Shown: positions 1 through 8,468, counted from the first letter of the stretch. The stretch: 64,000 nucleotides of DNA from Flavobacterium limnophilum (GCF_027111315.2 NZ_CP114289.2:3782001-3846000), one strand, 5' to 3'. Made by a program: numbers and translations. The notes: a model not told the origin generated them from the letters alone.

Positions 1-1
1 A

Positions 2-805
2 AGAGAAAACACCTATAGCACAGCAGCAGCTTGGCTTGCCTGTGGTTTGGATGTGAACAAAGTAGTTTTTTACCGCCAGTCCGATGTGCCACAAACAGCC
101 GAATTGTCTTGGTATTTGAGTTGTTTTTTCCCTTTCCAAAGATTGACATTGGCCCATTCGTTCAAAGACAAAGCCGATAGACTCGAAGACGTCAACGCAG
201 GGTTATTTTCGTATCCAATGCTAATGGCTGCCGATATTTTGCTGTATGATGCGCAATTTGTTCCCGTTGGAAAAGACCAATTGCAACATTTGGAAATCAC
301 GCGCGACGTGGCTTCTCGTTTCAATCATCAAATGGGGGAAACCTTCGTGCTTCCCGAAGCCAAAATTCAAGAAGACAGTATGTTGATTCCCGGAACCAAT
401 GGCGGGAAAATGAGTAAATCGGCCAATAATATTATCAATATTTTCTTGAACGACAAAGCCTTGCGCAAACAAATAATGAGCATCGAAACCGACAGCACGC
501 CACTCGAAGCTCCCAAAAATACAGATACTTGCAATTGTTTTGCGATCTATTCTTTGTTAGCCAATGAAGAGCAATTGGCACAAATGAGAGTCAATTATTT
601 GGGTGGAAATTACGGTTACGGTCACGCCAAACAAGCCTTGTTTGAACTGATTGTAGAAAAATTCAAAACCGAAAGAGAGAAATACAATTACTACATCAAC
701 AACCTCGAAGAAGTGGATGCTTTATTGAAAATTGGTGCCGAAAAAGCAGGAGTTGTTGCCAGTGGGGTTTTGGCCAGGGTAAGAGAAAAATTGGGGTTTG
801 AGTAA
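2..805 (+). CDS. trpS: Tryptophan--tRNA ligase, C-terminal part (5' end outside window)
   Basis: Cytoplasmic class I aminoacyl-tRNA synthetase that charges tRNA-Trp. The frame is open from base 2, reading NTYSTAAAWLACGLD and then VVFYRQSDVP, which is typical of the TrpRS Rossmann fold, so the gene begins before the window. The TTG at 47 is internal and not a start. The class I signature KMSKS is at bases 407-421, within GGKMSKSANN. About 267 residues are visible against a usual 320-330, so only the HIGH-motif N-terminus is missing. The helical C-terminal anticodon-binding part is complete and ends at a TAA. Identity is secure. Confidence 0.96.
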   Translation, partial: RENTYSTAAAWLACGLDVNKVVFYRQSDVPQTAELSWYLSCFFPFQRLTLAHSFKDKADRLEDVNAGLFSYPMLMAADILLYDAQFVPVGKDQLQHLEITRDVASRFNHQMGETFVLPEAKIQEDSMLIPGTNGGKMSKSANNIINIFLNDKALRKQIMSIETDSTPLEAPKNTDTCNCFAIYSLLANEEQLAQMRVNYLGGNYGYGHAKQALFELIVEKFKTEREKYNYYINNLEEVDALLKIGAEKAGVVASGVLARVREKLGFE

Positions 806-864
806 ATCGACAGAAAAGTTATCAGTCTCATTCTAAATACGATAAAAAAGCATAAATTTGCAAG

Positions 865-1152
865 ATGTTATCCAAAAGACAAATAAACACCATTATCAAG
901 GTTTTAAAACCTTATAATCCAAAAAGAATTGGGTTGTTTGGCTCTGTGGCAAGAAGTGAGGAAACAGCTTCTAGTGATATTGACATCTTATACAATTTCG
1001 ATTCACCGGTGACTTTATTCAACCTTGTTGAAATTCAAGATAAACTCCAAAAAATTTTAAAAAAAGAGGTAGACTTAGTTTCAGAAAATGCAATACATCC
1101 TAAATTGAAAGATTATATTTTTAATGATTTGAAAGTAATCTATGAAAATTAA
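865..1152 (+). CDS. mntA: MntA-type minimal nucleotidyltransferase antitoxin
   Basis: A 95-residue minimal nucleotidyltransferase. The signature G26-S27-x10-D38-x-D40 (GSVARSEETASSDID) is visible and exactly fits the GSx10DxD motif of MntA. In characterised type VII systems MntA transfers AMP to the HepT toxin and so neutralises it. The stop overlaps the start of the next gene by 11 bp, the usual antitoxin-first coupling of this system. The start ATG at 865 follows a short AT-rich gap after trpS. The catalytic residues look intact, so the antitoxin is probably active. The family assignment is seen in the sequence; the activity is inferred from the family. Confidence 0.9.
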   Translation: MLSKRQINTIIKVLKPYNPKRIGLFGSVARSEETASSDIDILYNFDSPVTLFNLVEIQDKLQKILKKEVDLVSENAIHPKLKDYIFNDLKVIYEN

Positions 1153-1498
1153 CAAAAACATTTTCAGATTAGAGCACATTTTGGAATCAATTGAAAAAAT
1201 TCAATATATAGTTAAAGATTTAGACTATGGGGATTATTTGGAAGATTGGATAAAACAAGATGCAATCGTCAGAAATTTTGAAATTATTGGAGAAGCAATT
1301 GCCAATTTAGATGATGAAATAAAAGTTAAAAACCCAGATGTTGAATGGAAATTGGCAAAAGATATGCGCAACTTTCTAGTTCACGAATATTTCAAAGTAG
1401 ATTTCAAAGCCGTTTGGGACACCATAAATATTCATTTACCAAAGCTAAAAGATCAAATCATAAAGACTCTCGAAGAGACTAAAAACCTTGACTCATAG
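1142..1498 (+). CDS. hepT: HepT-like HEPN ribonuclease toxin (DUF86)
   Basis: A 118-residue helical HEPN protein. The catalytic Rx4H motif is R76-N-F-L-V-H81 followed by EY, matching the Rx4-6HxY block in which the tyrosine is the residue adenylylated by MntA in studied systems. The start ATG lies inside mntA (11-bp overlap), so translation is probably coupled. HepT proteins are RNA-cleaving toxins held inactive by MntA. The gene is convergent with dprA, with only 6 bp between the stops and no clear hairpin. Nothing looks truncated; both key residues and the usual length are present. Confidence 0.9.
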   Translation: MKINKNIFRLEHILESIEKIQYIVKDLDYGDYLEDWIKQDAIVRNFEIIGEAIANLDDEIKVKNPDVEWKLAKDMRNFLVHEYFKVDFKAVWDTINIHLPKLKDQIIKTLEETKNLDS

Positions 1499-1504
1499 CA
1501 TTTT

Positions 1505-2605
1505 TTATATAGCCTCAAACAATTTCCCCGGCAAGGGTCGAATCACTCCCTTCAGCTCCATATTCAGGAGCATTCCCGAGATTTTATAAATGGGGAAATC
1601 ACATCGCAAAGCAATGATATCCATCAATTCCTTTCCGTTTTTTAGGAGATAATCGTATACTTTTTGCTCATCGTTTTCGAGAGTCACAAAGAGTTGTTTT
1701 TGAACGGGTTTTGCTTTGCTCTCGATATCCCAATTCAAGATATAAATCAAATCAGCGGCACTGGTAAGCAGGTTTGCTTTTTGGGTTTTAATCAGATTGT
1801 TGCAGCCTTGACTGTATTTATCGGTTGTTCTTCCTGGAACTGCAAAAACATCACGGTTGTAATCATTGGCAATATTGGCCGTAATCAAGGAACCTCCCCT
1901 ATCGGCAGATTCGATGACAATCGTGGCTTCGGAAATCCCCGCCACAATCCGGTTTCTTCGAACAAAATTCTCCTTTTCGGGATTGGACGAACTCCAAAAT
2001 TCGGTCATAAAACCACCGTTTTGCTCTACTTTGGCCACATATTTCTTGTGAGTTTTGGGGTAAATTTGGTTTAAACCGTGCGCCACGACACCAATCGTTT
2101 GCAAGTCGTGTTCCATCGCCAATTGATGGGCAAAAATATCGACGCCATAAGCAAAACCACTTATGATTACAGGATCAAGCGGCGCCAAATCTTCAATCAA
2201 TTTTCGGCAAAATTCCATTCCGTAGGACGTGATTTGTCGCGTTCCCACAATACTGATGGTTTTCTTGTTTTTCAAGTCGATATTTCCCGAGGTAAACAAT
2301 ACAACAGGTCCGTCGATGCAATGTTTTAATCGATCTGGATAATTCTCGTCCTGAAAATAAACCACATTGATTTCATTTGATTTGATGAATTGAAGTTCTT
2401 GTTCCGCTTTTTCGAAAACGGATTTGTCTTTCAATTTTTGGATTAAAACAGAACCAATTCCATCAATGGAAGCGATTTTGGAAGCTTTGGTTTTAAAAAC
2501 TTCTTCGGCATTTCCGCAATGCGTAATTAGTTTTTTGGCCATAATGTCGCCCACGCCTTCTACTTGTTGCAATGCCAATAAATGAAATAATTCTTGATCT
2601 GTCAT
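1505..2605 (-). CDS. dprA: DNA-processing protein DprA
   Basis: A 366-residue DprA, which loads RecA onto incoming single-stranded DNA during natural transformation. An N-terminal helix-hairpin-helix region (residues ~5-75, VEGVGDIMAKKL) precedes the Rossmann-fold core with SIVGTRQ, SGFAYGVD, FVRRNRIVAG, GGSLITA and VPG. A winged-helix domain closes the C-terminus. The usual SGLAYGID is slightly altered to SGFAYGVD. The start ATG at 2605 lies about 100 bp from the divergent HU/SPOR gene. A near-consensus TACATTTC on the minus strand about 20 bp upstream may be its -7 box. Length and motifs are normal. Confidence 0.95.
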   Translation of the reverse strand: MTDQELFHLLALQQVEGVGDIMAKKLITHCGNAEEVFKTKASKIASIDGIGSVLIQKLKDKSVFEKAEQELQFIKSNEINVVYFQDENYPDRLKHCIDGPVVLFTSGNIDLKNKKTISIVGTRQITSYGMEFCRKLIEDLAPLDPVIISGFAYGVDIFAHQLAMEHDLQTIGVVAHGLNQIYPKTHKKYVAKVEQNGGFMTEFWSSSNPEKENFVRRNRIVAGISEATIVIESADRGGSLITANIANDYNRDVFAVPGRTTDKYSQGCNNLIKTQKANLLTSAADLIYILNWDIESKAKPVQKQLFVTLENDEQKVYDYLLKNGKELMDIIALRCDFPIYKISGMLLNMELKGVIRPLPGKLFEAI

Positions 2606-2673
2606 ACTAATCGTTTGAGGCTGAAATGTATAAAATTTTAGTCGGATTGTTAATAAAAATTGTGAATAAAATT

Positions 2674-2702
2674 TTGATAACTATTTTCAATGTATAACTT
2701 TG
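2674..2702 (+). promoter_or_regulatory. Bacteroidota-type promoter of the HU/SPOR gene
   Basis: A -33 TTG at 2674-2676 and a perfect -7 element TAACTTTG at 2695-2702 are separated by 18 bp. The downstream ATG at 2708 is only 5 bp beyond the -7 element, so the 5' leader must be very short or absent. The match to the TTG/TAnnTTTG consensus is seen; promoter activity is inferred. Confidence 0.6.
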
Positions 2703-2707
2703 TATGT

Positions 2708-3661
2708 ATGAACATCGAACTATATATCTCGCAACTTTTGTATCGTTACCAATGTGTAACCGTTCCAGGTTTTGGAGCTTTTTTGACCGAAATCCAGTCG
2801 GCTCAATTAATTGAAAGCACTCATTCTTTTTTTCCTCCAAAGAAAATGATTTCTTTCAATGCCCATCTAAAAAACAACGATGGATTGTTGGCCAATCACA
2901 TCGCACAAGCCGAAAAAACGTCTTATGAATATGCCGTTAGCGCGATTCAATACGAAGTTCACAATTGGAAAAAAGCATTGCAGGAAAACGGATTGTTTTC
3001 CATCAAAAACGTGGGGAATTTTTCGCTTAACGCCGACGAAAATTTGATTTTCACGCCTTACGACCAAACCAATTATTTGGCTAATTCTTTTGGTTTGAGT
3101 GCTTTCGTTTCGCCAGTTGTAAAAAGAGAACTATTCGAACAAAAAATCGAAGCTCTCGAAGAAAATATTGAAGAAAATGAAGTAATAGAATTCATTCCTG
3201 AAAGAAGAAGAACAAGTGCTTATTTAAAATATGCAGCTGTTTTTGTTCTTGGATTAGGTTTGACTGGAGCTATTGGTTATCCAATTTACCAACAACAAAT
3301 TGCCAATGAAACGGTTATTGTAGAACAATCGGTTCAAAAACAAGTACAAAACAAAATTCAAGAGGCGACTTTCTTTATTGAAAATCCGATTCCAGCCGTA
3401 ACTCTTACCGTAAAAACGAAAGAACAAAAAATGTCCTATCACATTATGGCGGGTGCATTTAGAGATGAAGCAAATGCCCAAAAGAAATTCGAACAATTAT
3501 CCAGTCAAGGCTATAAAGCACGCAGAATTCCTCAAAACAAACACGGATTATTTCCTGTTCTTTACGGAAGTTACGCCACTTTTGCCGAAGCCGAAAAAGC
3601 CAAACAGGAAATTATAAAAACCGACAATCCTGATGCTTGGGTGCTAATTGAATCACTATAA
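2708..3661 (+). CDS. HU-CCDC81-like and SPOR domain-containing membrane protein
   Basis: A 317-residue protein with an N-terminal HU/CCDC81-like region (residues ~1-110, with VTVPGFGAFLTE and later FSIKNVGNFSL). A single membrane segment follows at ~172-192 (AAVFVLGLGLTGAIGY). A C-terminal SPOR domain (residues ~240-317, YHIMAGAFRDEANAQKKFEQL) should bind denuded peptidoglycan, so the protein is probably cell-envelope and division-associated. The start is set at 2708 (MNIELYISQ) because an upstream ATG at 2690 precedes the promoter -7 box. This architecture is common in flavobacteria next to dprA. The role in division is inferred from the SPOR domain. Confidence 0.85.
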   Translation: MNIELYISQLLYRYQCVTVPGFGAFLTEIQSAQLIESTHSFFPPKKMISFNAHLKNNDGLLANHIAQAEKTSYEYAVSAIQYEVHNWKKALQENGLFSIKNVGNFSLNADENLIFTPYDQTNYLANSFGLSAFVSPVVKRELFEQKIEALEENIEENEVIEFIPERRRTSAYLKYAAVFVLGLGLTGAIGYPIYQQQIANETVIVEQSVQKQVQNKIQEATFFIENPIPAVTLTVKTKEQKMSYHIMAGAFRDEANAQKKFEQLSSQGYKARRIPQNKHGLFPVLYGSYATFAEAEKAKQEIIKTDNPDAWVLIESL

Positions 3662-3667
3662 AAAACG

Positions 3668-3698
3668 AAAGCCATTCTTAATTTGAATGGCTTTTTTT
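3668..3698 (+). terminator. Intrinsic terminator between the HU/SPOR and TonB-C genes
   Basis: A hairpin with arms AAAGCCATTC (3668-3677) and GAATGGCTTT (3685-3694), a 7-nt loop, and a T run to 3698. It lies between two convergent genes and can serve both strands. Confidence 0.85.
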
Positions 3699-3706
3699 GC
3701 TTTAAT

Positions 3707-4225
3707 CTATTGCTTTTGAGGAAGACTAATCGGCAAACTATACGAACATCTCACTTTTCTTCCATTTTGTTCGCCAGGATTCCATTTTGGAGAAAACTGT
3801 AGCACTCTTACGGCTTCCTTACCTGTTCCATAACCAATATCTCTAAGAACTTTAATATCTGTTAATGAACCATCTTTTTCAACTACAAAAGAAACATAAA
3901 CCTTGCCCTCCAATCCTAGTTCATCAGGCATTTTATAGTTCTTACCTACAAAAGCATAAAAATTTTGAATCCCTCTAGGAAATTCTGGCTTAACTTCTAT
4001 TCCTTCAGCATTATAAATAGTATTTTCTTCTTCACTTATTACAGCTTGAATTGAATTAAGAGTGTTTATTGTTAGATCATCATCGTTAAAATTTCCAGTA
4101 TTAACTTTGACAATGCGTATAGTATCTTTAACTTCAGGACAATAAGTAACTATTACTTTTTTTTTGGTTTGTCCAAAAGAAAATGAAGTAAAAAGTACGA
4201 AGAAGAATAAAAATAATTTTTTCAT
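3707..4225 (-). CDS. Secreted TonB C-terminal domain protein
   Basis: A 172-residue protein with an N-terminal signal peptide (MKKLFLFFFVLFTSFSFGQ) and a C-terminal TonB-like domain at ~residues 95-170 (GKVYVSFVVEKDGSLTDIKV, then FSPKWNPGEQNGRKVR). Unlike a true TonB it has no retained N-terminal anchor with a proline-rich spacer, so it is a lone exported TonB_C protein, a type common in Bacteroidota. Its function is unknown. The start at 4225 is preferred over the longer frame (4246) because it begins the signal peptide. A perfect minus-strand -7 box (TACATTTG) is at 4269-4276, with no good -33 seen. Confidence 0.8.
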   Translation of the reverse strand: MKKLFLFFFVLFTSFSFGQTKKKVIVTYCPEVKDTIRIVKVNTGNFNDDDLTINTLNSIQAVISEEENTIYNAEGIEVKPEFPRGIQNFYAFVGKNYKMPDELGLEGKVYVSFVVEKDGSLTDIKVLRDIGYGTGKEAVRVLQFSPKWNPGEQNGRKVRCSYSLPISLPQKQ

Positions 4226-4268
4226 TGTATAAGCTTTAATACCCAACTACTTAGTAATATTTGTTTTA

Positions 4269-4276
4269 CAAATGTA
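4269..4276 (-). promoter_or_regulatory. -7 element upstream of the TonB-C gene
   Basis: TACATTTG on the minus strand matches TAnnTTTG and lies 43 bp upstream of the chosen ATG. No convincing TTG was found at the -33 position, so the site rests on the -7 element alone. Confidence 0.4.
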
Positions 4277-4313
4277 TAGATAATTAATTATAAAATATCC
4301 AGATTTTTTTTCT

Positions 4314-6581
4314 TTAATTCAAACTCGTCTTGAACATTCGCAGTTCCTCCCAAGTAAATTTATCGCCATATTTTTCTTTTAAAGGTGAAATCGATTCTTC
4401 TTTATAACCATAAAAAGCCTCGGTCAGTTCCTGGATTTTATCCTCGGGCAAAACATCGTTGATGCTTATCGTTTTGGCAATAATCAATTTGGTTAAATGC
4501 CCTAGAATGGTTTCTTCAGTGAACTTTCTAATCGCGGCAATTTCTTGGATAGTGTTCTTTTCAAGCCACAATTCATAAGTTTCCTGAATGGTGGATTTCT
4601 TGGGTTCTTTCGTTTCTTTTTTCTTTTTGGTGTAGCGTTCCACATCAACTTCGTCTTCAATCAAAGTAACATTGACTTCCTTGAATTGCGCTTGAATGGC
4701 TTCCGTTTTATGGCTGATGTATTTTTTAATCGTGTCCGAAGTCAATTTTTCCTTCGAAATCGTTTCGCCCGCCACCACGGTTTCAATCAATAATTTGGCT
4801 TTCATTAATCGCAAAACGGCCTTGGTTTGCAGTTCTTCCAAAACCATCAATTCGTCATAAAAAGCTTTGGCTTTCTTGAGGCGTTTGATTTCTTCAACTT
4901 TCCAAAGAATTTCAAAAACCAAATCGTCCATCGGCTTAATGAAATAATTGTAGGCCGCCAAGAAACGCACCGAAACGTGGTTCAAATCGACGGTTTCCGC
5001 ATTGAAAATTTTATTCAATTGTACGATGAACTTTTGGGATGGATCCAAAAGTCTGTTTATGGCTTCCAATTGTTTTACAGCCCAACTTGCTTGTTTGGAT
5101 TTGGCCGAACTTTCCGAATTATCCGAATAACTGAACTTGTGATTGCGCCATTCTTGTGCCAATTCTGCCCAATCGAAACTGGTTGTCAAATAGTTATGAA
5201 TGAAATTTTTGGTTTCGAAATGCAAAGCGTTTTTCAGCAATTCTTCCGAAGCTTTGTTCAGCGAATAATCCATCACGTCCTGATCGTTCGAAATCCCATT
5301 CATTCGCAACGGAGAAAGCAAAATTAAGCCGTTTAACGAACGTAAACGCGATAAAGCAACATATGCTTGTCCGGGAAGAAAAACTTGCGAAACATCGAGC
5401 GCAGCTTTGTCAAAAGTCAATCCTTGGCTTTTGTGAACGGTAATCGCCCAAGCGAGTTTTATCGGATAATGCACAAAAGTGCCTAAAACCTCCTCTTCTA
5501 TTTCCTTGGTCAATTCATCGACTTTGTAACGAATGTTTTCCCATTCGTATTTTTCTACTTCAATCGTTAAATTTTCTTCGGGAAAATGAACCAAAATTTC
5601 ATCCTTAGAAAGTGATTTAATGATTCCCATTTTGCCGTTGAAATATTTTTTGTCGAAAGACAAATCATTTTTTACGAACATCACCTGTGCTCCTACTTTT
5701 AATTTTAATTCTTCATCAACGGGATATATTTTATCTGGAAAATCGCCCACAATCGACGGTTTGTAAACAACCAACTTTCCTTCCAAATCTTCCAAGGCTT
5801 GGGCATTCATCGCATCGGCTTTGGCGTTGTGGGTTGTCAAAGTGATGTAGCCTTTGTTGGCCTTCAGATCAAAATTTGGATTCACATATTTGTTCAAATT
5901 TTGAATATCTTCTTGTGAAATTTGATTGTTTCTCAAATTATTCAAAATCGAAATAAAAACCTCATCTCTTTGACGAAAAATTTTATCTAATTCAATATAC
6001 AAAGGCGGGTTTTGCTGGATTACGTGCGAATGGAAAAAGAATTTTCCTTTGTAATACGTTCGCAATGTGCGCCATTCTTCATCCCGAATTACGGGTGGCA
6101 ATTGCAATAAATCGCCAATATACAAAACTTGAACACCTCCAAAAGGTGTACTTTTTTTACGAACGGTTTGCATCATAAAATCCATCGCGTCCAACAAATC
6201 GGCACGAAGCATACTCACTTCGTCAATGATGAGCAATTCCATATTTCGAATGACCGATTTCTTTAAACCACTCATTTTGAAATGCCTGCGCAAAGTGGCT
6301 TTGGTTTCAAACTTGGTGTTTTCGGAAAAATGGGGCGACGAATTGTCGGGAATAAATCCGCCGAAAGGCAACTGAAACATCGAGTGAATCGTCACTCCTC
6401 CCGCATTTAATGCCGCAATCCCTGTAGGTGCAACGACAACCGTATTTTTGTGTGTGGTTTGAATAATTTCACGCAACAGTGTCGTTTTTCCTGTTCCGGC
6501 TTTTCCCGTAAGGAAAACGGAACGATGGGTTTGATTGATAAATCTCAGGGTATAAATGGCGGCTTCGGAAATGGATTGCAT
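4314..6581 (-). CDS. Pif1/RecD-like superfamily 1 helicase with C-terminal HTH
   Basis: A 755-residue ATP-dependent DNA helicase. Walker A is G26KAGTGKT33 and Walker B is LLIIDEVSML near residue 120. The C-terminal half of the helicase core has KLAWAITVHKSQGLTFD and QAYVALSRLRSLNGLIL, the SF1B motifs shared by Pif1 and RecD/TraA helicases. A long helical region follows, then a C-terminal helix-turn-helix-like domain (residues ~660-755, TIQETYELWLEKNTIQEIA). This architecture is widespread in Bacteroidota. A general role in DNA repair or replication is inferred. The start ATG at 6581 gives a normal N-terminus just before Walker A. Confidence 0.88.
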   Translation of the reverse strand: MQSISEAAIYTLRFINQTHRSVFLTGKAGTGKTTLLREIIQTTHKNTVVVAPTGIAALNAGGVTIHSMFQLPFGGFIPDNSSPHFSENTKFETKATLRRHFKMSGLKKSVIRNMELLIIDEVSMLRADLLDAMDFMMQTVRKKSTPFGGVQVLYIGDLLQLPPVIRDEEWRTLRTYYKGKFFFHSHVIQQNPPLYIELDKIFRQRDEVFISILNNLRNNQISQEDIQNLNKYVNPNFDLKANKGYITLTTHNAKADAMNAQALEDLEGKLVVYKPSIVGDFPDKIYPVDEELKLKVGAQVMFVKNDLSFDKKYFNGKMGIIKSLSKDEILVHFPEENLTIEVEKYEWENIRYKVDELTKEIEEEVLGTFVHYPIKLAWAITVHKSQGLTFDKAALDVSQVFLPGQAYVALSRLRSLNGLILLSPLRMNGISNDQDVMDYSLNKASEELLKNALHFETKNFIHNYLTTSFDWAELAQEWRNHKFSYSDNSESSAKSKQASWAVKQLEAINRLLDPSQKFIVQLNKIFNAETVDLNHVSVRFLAAYNYFIKPMDDLVFEILWKVEEIKRLKKAKAFYDELMVLEELQTKAVLRLMKAKLLIETVVAGETISKEKLTSDTIKKYISHKTEAIQAQFKEVNVTLIEDEVDVERYTKKKKETKEPKKSTIQETYELWLEKNTIQEIAAIRKFTEETILGHLTKLIIAKTISINDVLPEDKIQELTEAFYGYKEESISPLKEKYGDKFTWEELRMFKTSLN

Positions 6582-6632
6582 AAGGCGTATAATTTGAAAG
6601 CTAAAATATTGTTTTTAAAGAGATAAAACAAA

Positions 6633-6658
6633 AAATGTCACGCAATTGCGTGACATTT
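6633..6658. terminator. 26-bp perfect palindrome, likely terminator of the OmpH-like gene
   Basis: Bases 6633-6658 are a fully self-complementary palindrome with arms AAATGTCACGCAA and TTGCGTGACATTT. The minus strand continues into a T-rich tract (6625-6634 is A-rich on plus), so it would terminate transcripts of the OmpH-like gene. It also sits ~50 bp upstream of the helicase start. Confidence 0.65.
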
Positions 6659-6679
6659 AATAGACAATTTTTTGCAAAA

Positions 6680-7240
6680 TTATTTTTTAGCTTCTTCTTT
6701 TACAGCAGGAGCTTTGTATTTGTCATTCAATAATTTGATGATTTCTTTGGTAATATCAAATTTATCTTCGGCATATAAAATACTGGCATTAGAGTCGCCT
6801 GTTCCATAAATGTAAGCATAGCCTTTTTCTTTGCCATAAGCTTTAATGGTTCTTTTCACGTTAGCCACTAAACTGTCCATCTCAATACCGCCTTCTTGTT
6901 GTAATTGTTGGGCTAATGCTTGTTGCGCTTGAGCTAATTGTTGTTCTCTTCTTTGCAATTCAGCTCCTTTTTGTTGTGCCCAAGCTTGTCCATTGGCTTG
7001 TGCTTGTGCTTGAAAATTTTGAGCCTCTTGTTTGAATCTATCAATTTCGGCTTGAAGTTGTCTTCCTTTTTCTTGACCTTTCGCTTTATATTTAGCATCA
7101 AGATCTTTTGTTGCCATATATTCTTTCATCAATACCGAAGTGTCGACATAAGCGGTTTTTACTTCTTTAACTTCTGCTGCTGGTTTATTGCAAGAAACAA
7201 TTGTAATTGCAAGCACAATAATTACTACTATTTTTTTCAT
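6680..7240 (-). CDS. OmpH/Skp-like periplasmic chaperone, predicted lipoprotein
   Basis: A 186-residue protein with a lipoprotein signal (IVVIIVLAITIVSC, cysteine at ~17). An OmpH/Skp region follows: AYVDTSVLMKEY, then a Gln/Ala-rich coiled coil (~residues 45-115), then a conserved C-terminal part (YAYIYGTGDSNASILYAED). Skp-like chaperones hold outer-membrane proteins in the periplasm. Here the lipobox suggests tethering to a membrane. Most OmpH proteins in this group are soluble, so the lipid anchor is a distinguishing detail. The start ATG at 7240 is the only sensible one before the signal. Confidence 0.85.
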   Translation of the reverse strand: MKKIVVIIVLAITIVSCNKPAAEVKEVKTAYVDTSVLMKEYMATKDLDAKYKAKGQEKGRQLQAEIDRFKQEAQNFQAQAQANGQAWAQQKGAELQRREQQLAQAQQALAQQLQQEGGIEMDSLVANVKRTIKAYGKEKGYAYIYGTGDSNASILYAEDKFDITKEIIKLLNDKYKAPAVKEEAKK

Positions 7241-7453
7241 TTTGGTGTTTTTCTAATTTTTTAAGAATTGGTAACAAAAATATAAAAAAATAAGTAGCAT
7301 TGCGCTAAAGTTAGAAAAATGCTACAACATTTATTATATAAGTATTTACTATTAGAACCATAAAATTTATAAATAATCACTATCAAAAACGGATTTCATA
7401 GCTTTCGAATAAACGATTTTATTAAAAATCCGAATCTATTTACTCATTAGAGT

Positions 7454-7477
7454 CAAAAAAAGCGCTTAAAAGCGCTT
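7454..7477 (-). terminator. Terminator after the methyltransferase gene
   Basis: A hairpin built from two AGCGCTT blocks (7461-7477). The minus strand runs into a T tract (A run 7455-7460 on plus), just downstream of the methyltransferase stop. The same AGCGCTT-type stem recurs after glnS. Confidence 0.7.
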
Positions 7478-7487
7478 AAAATGATTT

Positions 7488-8336
7488 TTACTTGTTTTTT
7501 AGGATGTAAATATGTGAAGAATACTCAAAATCCTTCTTTGCTTTCCAATTTGATTGCAATCCCGTGAAAAAAGCTTTTACAAAATTCATTTTCCCGGATT
7601 TGTATTTTTCGGAAAGTAAACTCACATAAAATGAATCAAATTTCATTGGCAAGACTTTTTCCAATTTCATTTCTTCTTTTTCAAAAAGTAATTTTATCGC
7701 CTTTTTTGAAAAATGCCAAAAATGAATCGGCACATCAAAAGCTGCCCAAAATTTTCCGTAATGTTTTGCGTCGAAAGATTTGAAATTAGGAACGGCAATA
7801 ATTAATGTTCCTGTGGGTTTCAACAATCGTTTCAATTCTTTAATCTGTTTGTCTAAATCCGGAACGTGTTCCAAAACGTGCCACATCGAAATCACGTCAA
7901 AAGAATGATTTTCCAATTCACTCGTTTCCTCCACAAATAAAACTCCTTTGCTTTTTGCAATAGATTTTGCCCTGTCGCTTGGCTCCACTCCTATTGTTTC
8001 CCAACCGTCATTTTTTGCCACCGATAAAAATTCTCCAGTTCCAGTTCCAATATCTAAAATTCTTCCTTTTTGTGGTTGAAGCGAATTGATTAAATTCAAT
8101 TTATTCTTTAAAGCAATGCTTTTTATGAAATGGTATAATTTTTCAAACAAAGAACGTTTGTTGTCTGTGTGGGAAATATAATCTTCACTTTCGTAATATT
8201 TGCCCAAATTATCCAAACTCGGTTGCGGATGCGTAATTAGCATATCCAAAGTTTCGTCATAATACAAATCGAAAGTTTCTTTTGAAACCGAATAATCTTT
8301 TACAGTAAGAAAATGTTTTTTGTTTGAAATGTCCAT
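7488..8336 (-). CDS. Class I SAM-dependent methyltransferase
   Basis: A 282-residue methyltransferase. Motif I ILDIGTGTGEF (residues 93-103) binds S-adenosylmethionine; FDVISMWHVLEHVPD and LKPTGTLIIAVPN are the later class I motifs. The N-terminal ~60 residues carry no zinc ligands. The family resembles methyltransferases that act on sugars or quinones, but the substrate cannot be told from the sequence. It stands alone between mnmG and ompH. Its upstream region contains a parS-like site and heptamer-type repeats. Confidence 0.82.
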   Translation of the reverse strand: MDISNKKHFLTVKDYSVSKETFDLYYDETLDMLITHPQPSLDNLGKYYESEDYISHTDNKRSLFEKLYHFIKSIALKNKLNLINSLQPQKGRILDIGTGTGEFLSVAKNDGWETIGVEPSDRAKSIAKSKGVLFVEETSELENHSFDVISMWHVLEHVPDLDKQIKELKRLLKPTGTLIIAVPNFKSFDAKHYGKFWAAFDVPIHFWHFSKKAIKLLFEKEEMKLEKVLPMKFDSFYVSLLSEKYKSGKMNFVKAFFTGLQSNWKAKKDFEYSSHIYILKNK

Positions 8337-8346
8337 TTTTAAGTTT

Positions 8347-8376
8347 TCAGTTTACAGTCGCGTTTACAGCTGAACC
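8347..8376. repeat. Imperfect heptamer tract left of a parS-like site
   Basis: The sequence reads as 7-base blocks CAGTTTA, CAGTCGC, GTTTACA, GCTGAAC. A related tract (8438-8466) lies on the other side of the parS-like site. Both are degenerate but show the same heptad rhythm as the tracts upstream of gltX and purD. Confidence 0.35.
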
Positions 8377-8403
8377 TCTTTAATATATAATAATTTTTTG
8401 TTT

Positions 8404-8419
8404 TGTTTCACGTGGAACG
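8404..8419. other. parS: parS-like partition site 1
   Basis: TGTTTCACGTGGAACG matches the bacterial parS consensus TGTTNCACGTGNAACA at all but the last base, with the CACGTG core intact. It is intergenic, between the methyltransferase and mnmG. ParB binding is inferred from the known consensus. Confidence 0.75.
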
Positions 8420-8437
8420 TTGTCGAAGTTTTCTTTT

Positions 8438-8466
8438 CTGATTACTGAACACTGCGACTGCGAACT
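8438..8466. repeat. Imperfect heptamer tract between a parS-like site and mnmG
   Basis: Blocks CTGATTA, CTGAACA, CTGCGA, CTGCGAA follow one another just beyond the mnmG stop. This is a degenerate short-period repeat with no coding content. Confidence 0.35.
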
Positions 8467-8468
8467 TA

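Noticed and set aside
2607..2840. Minus-strand frame of 77 codons upstream of dprA
   Set aside because: It lies over the divergent promoter and the start of the HU/SPOR gene, with no conserved pattern.
6633..6658. 26-bp perfect palindrome considered as a regulatory operator
   Set aside because: Its position after a stop codon and the T-rich tract on the minus strand are better explained by a terminator.
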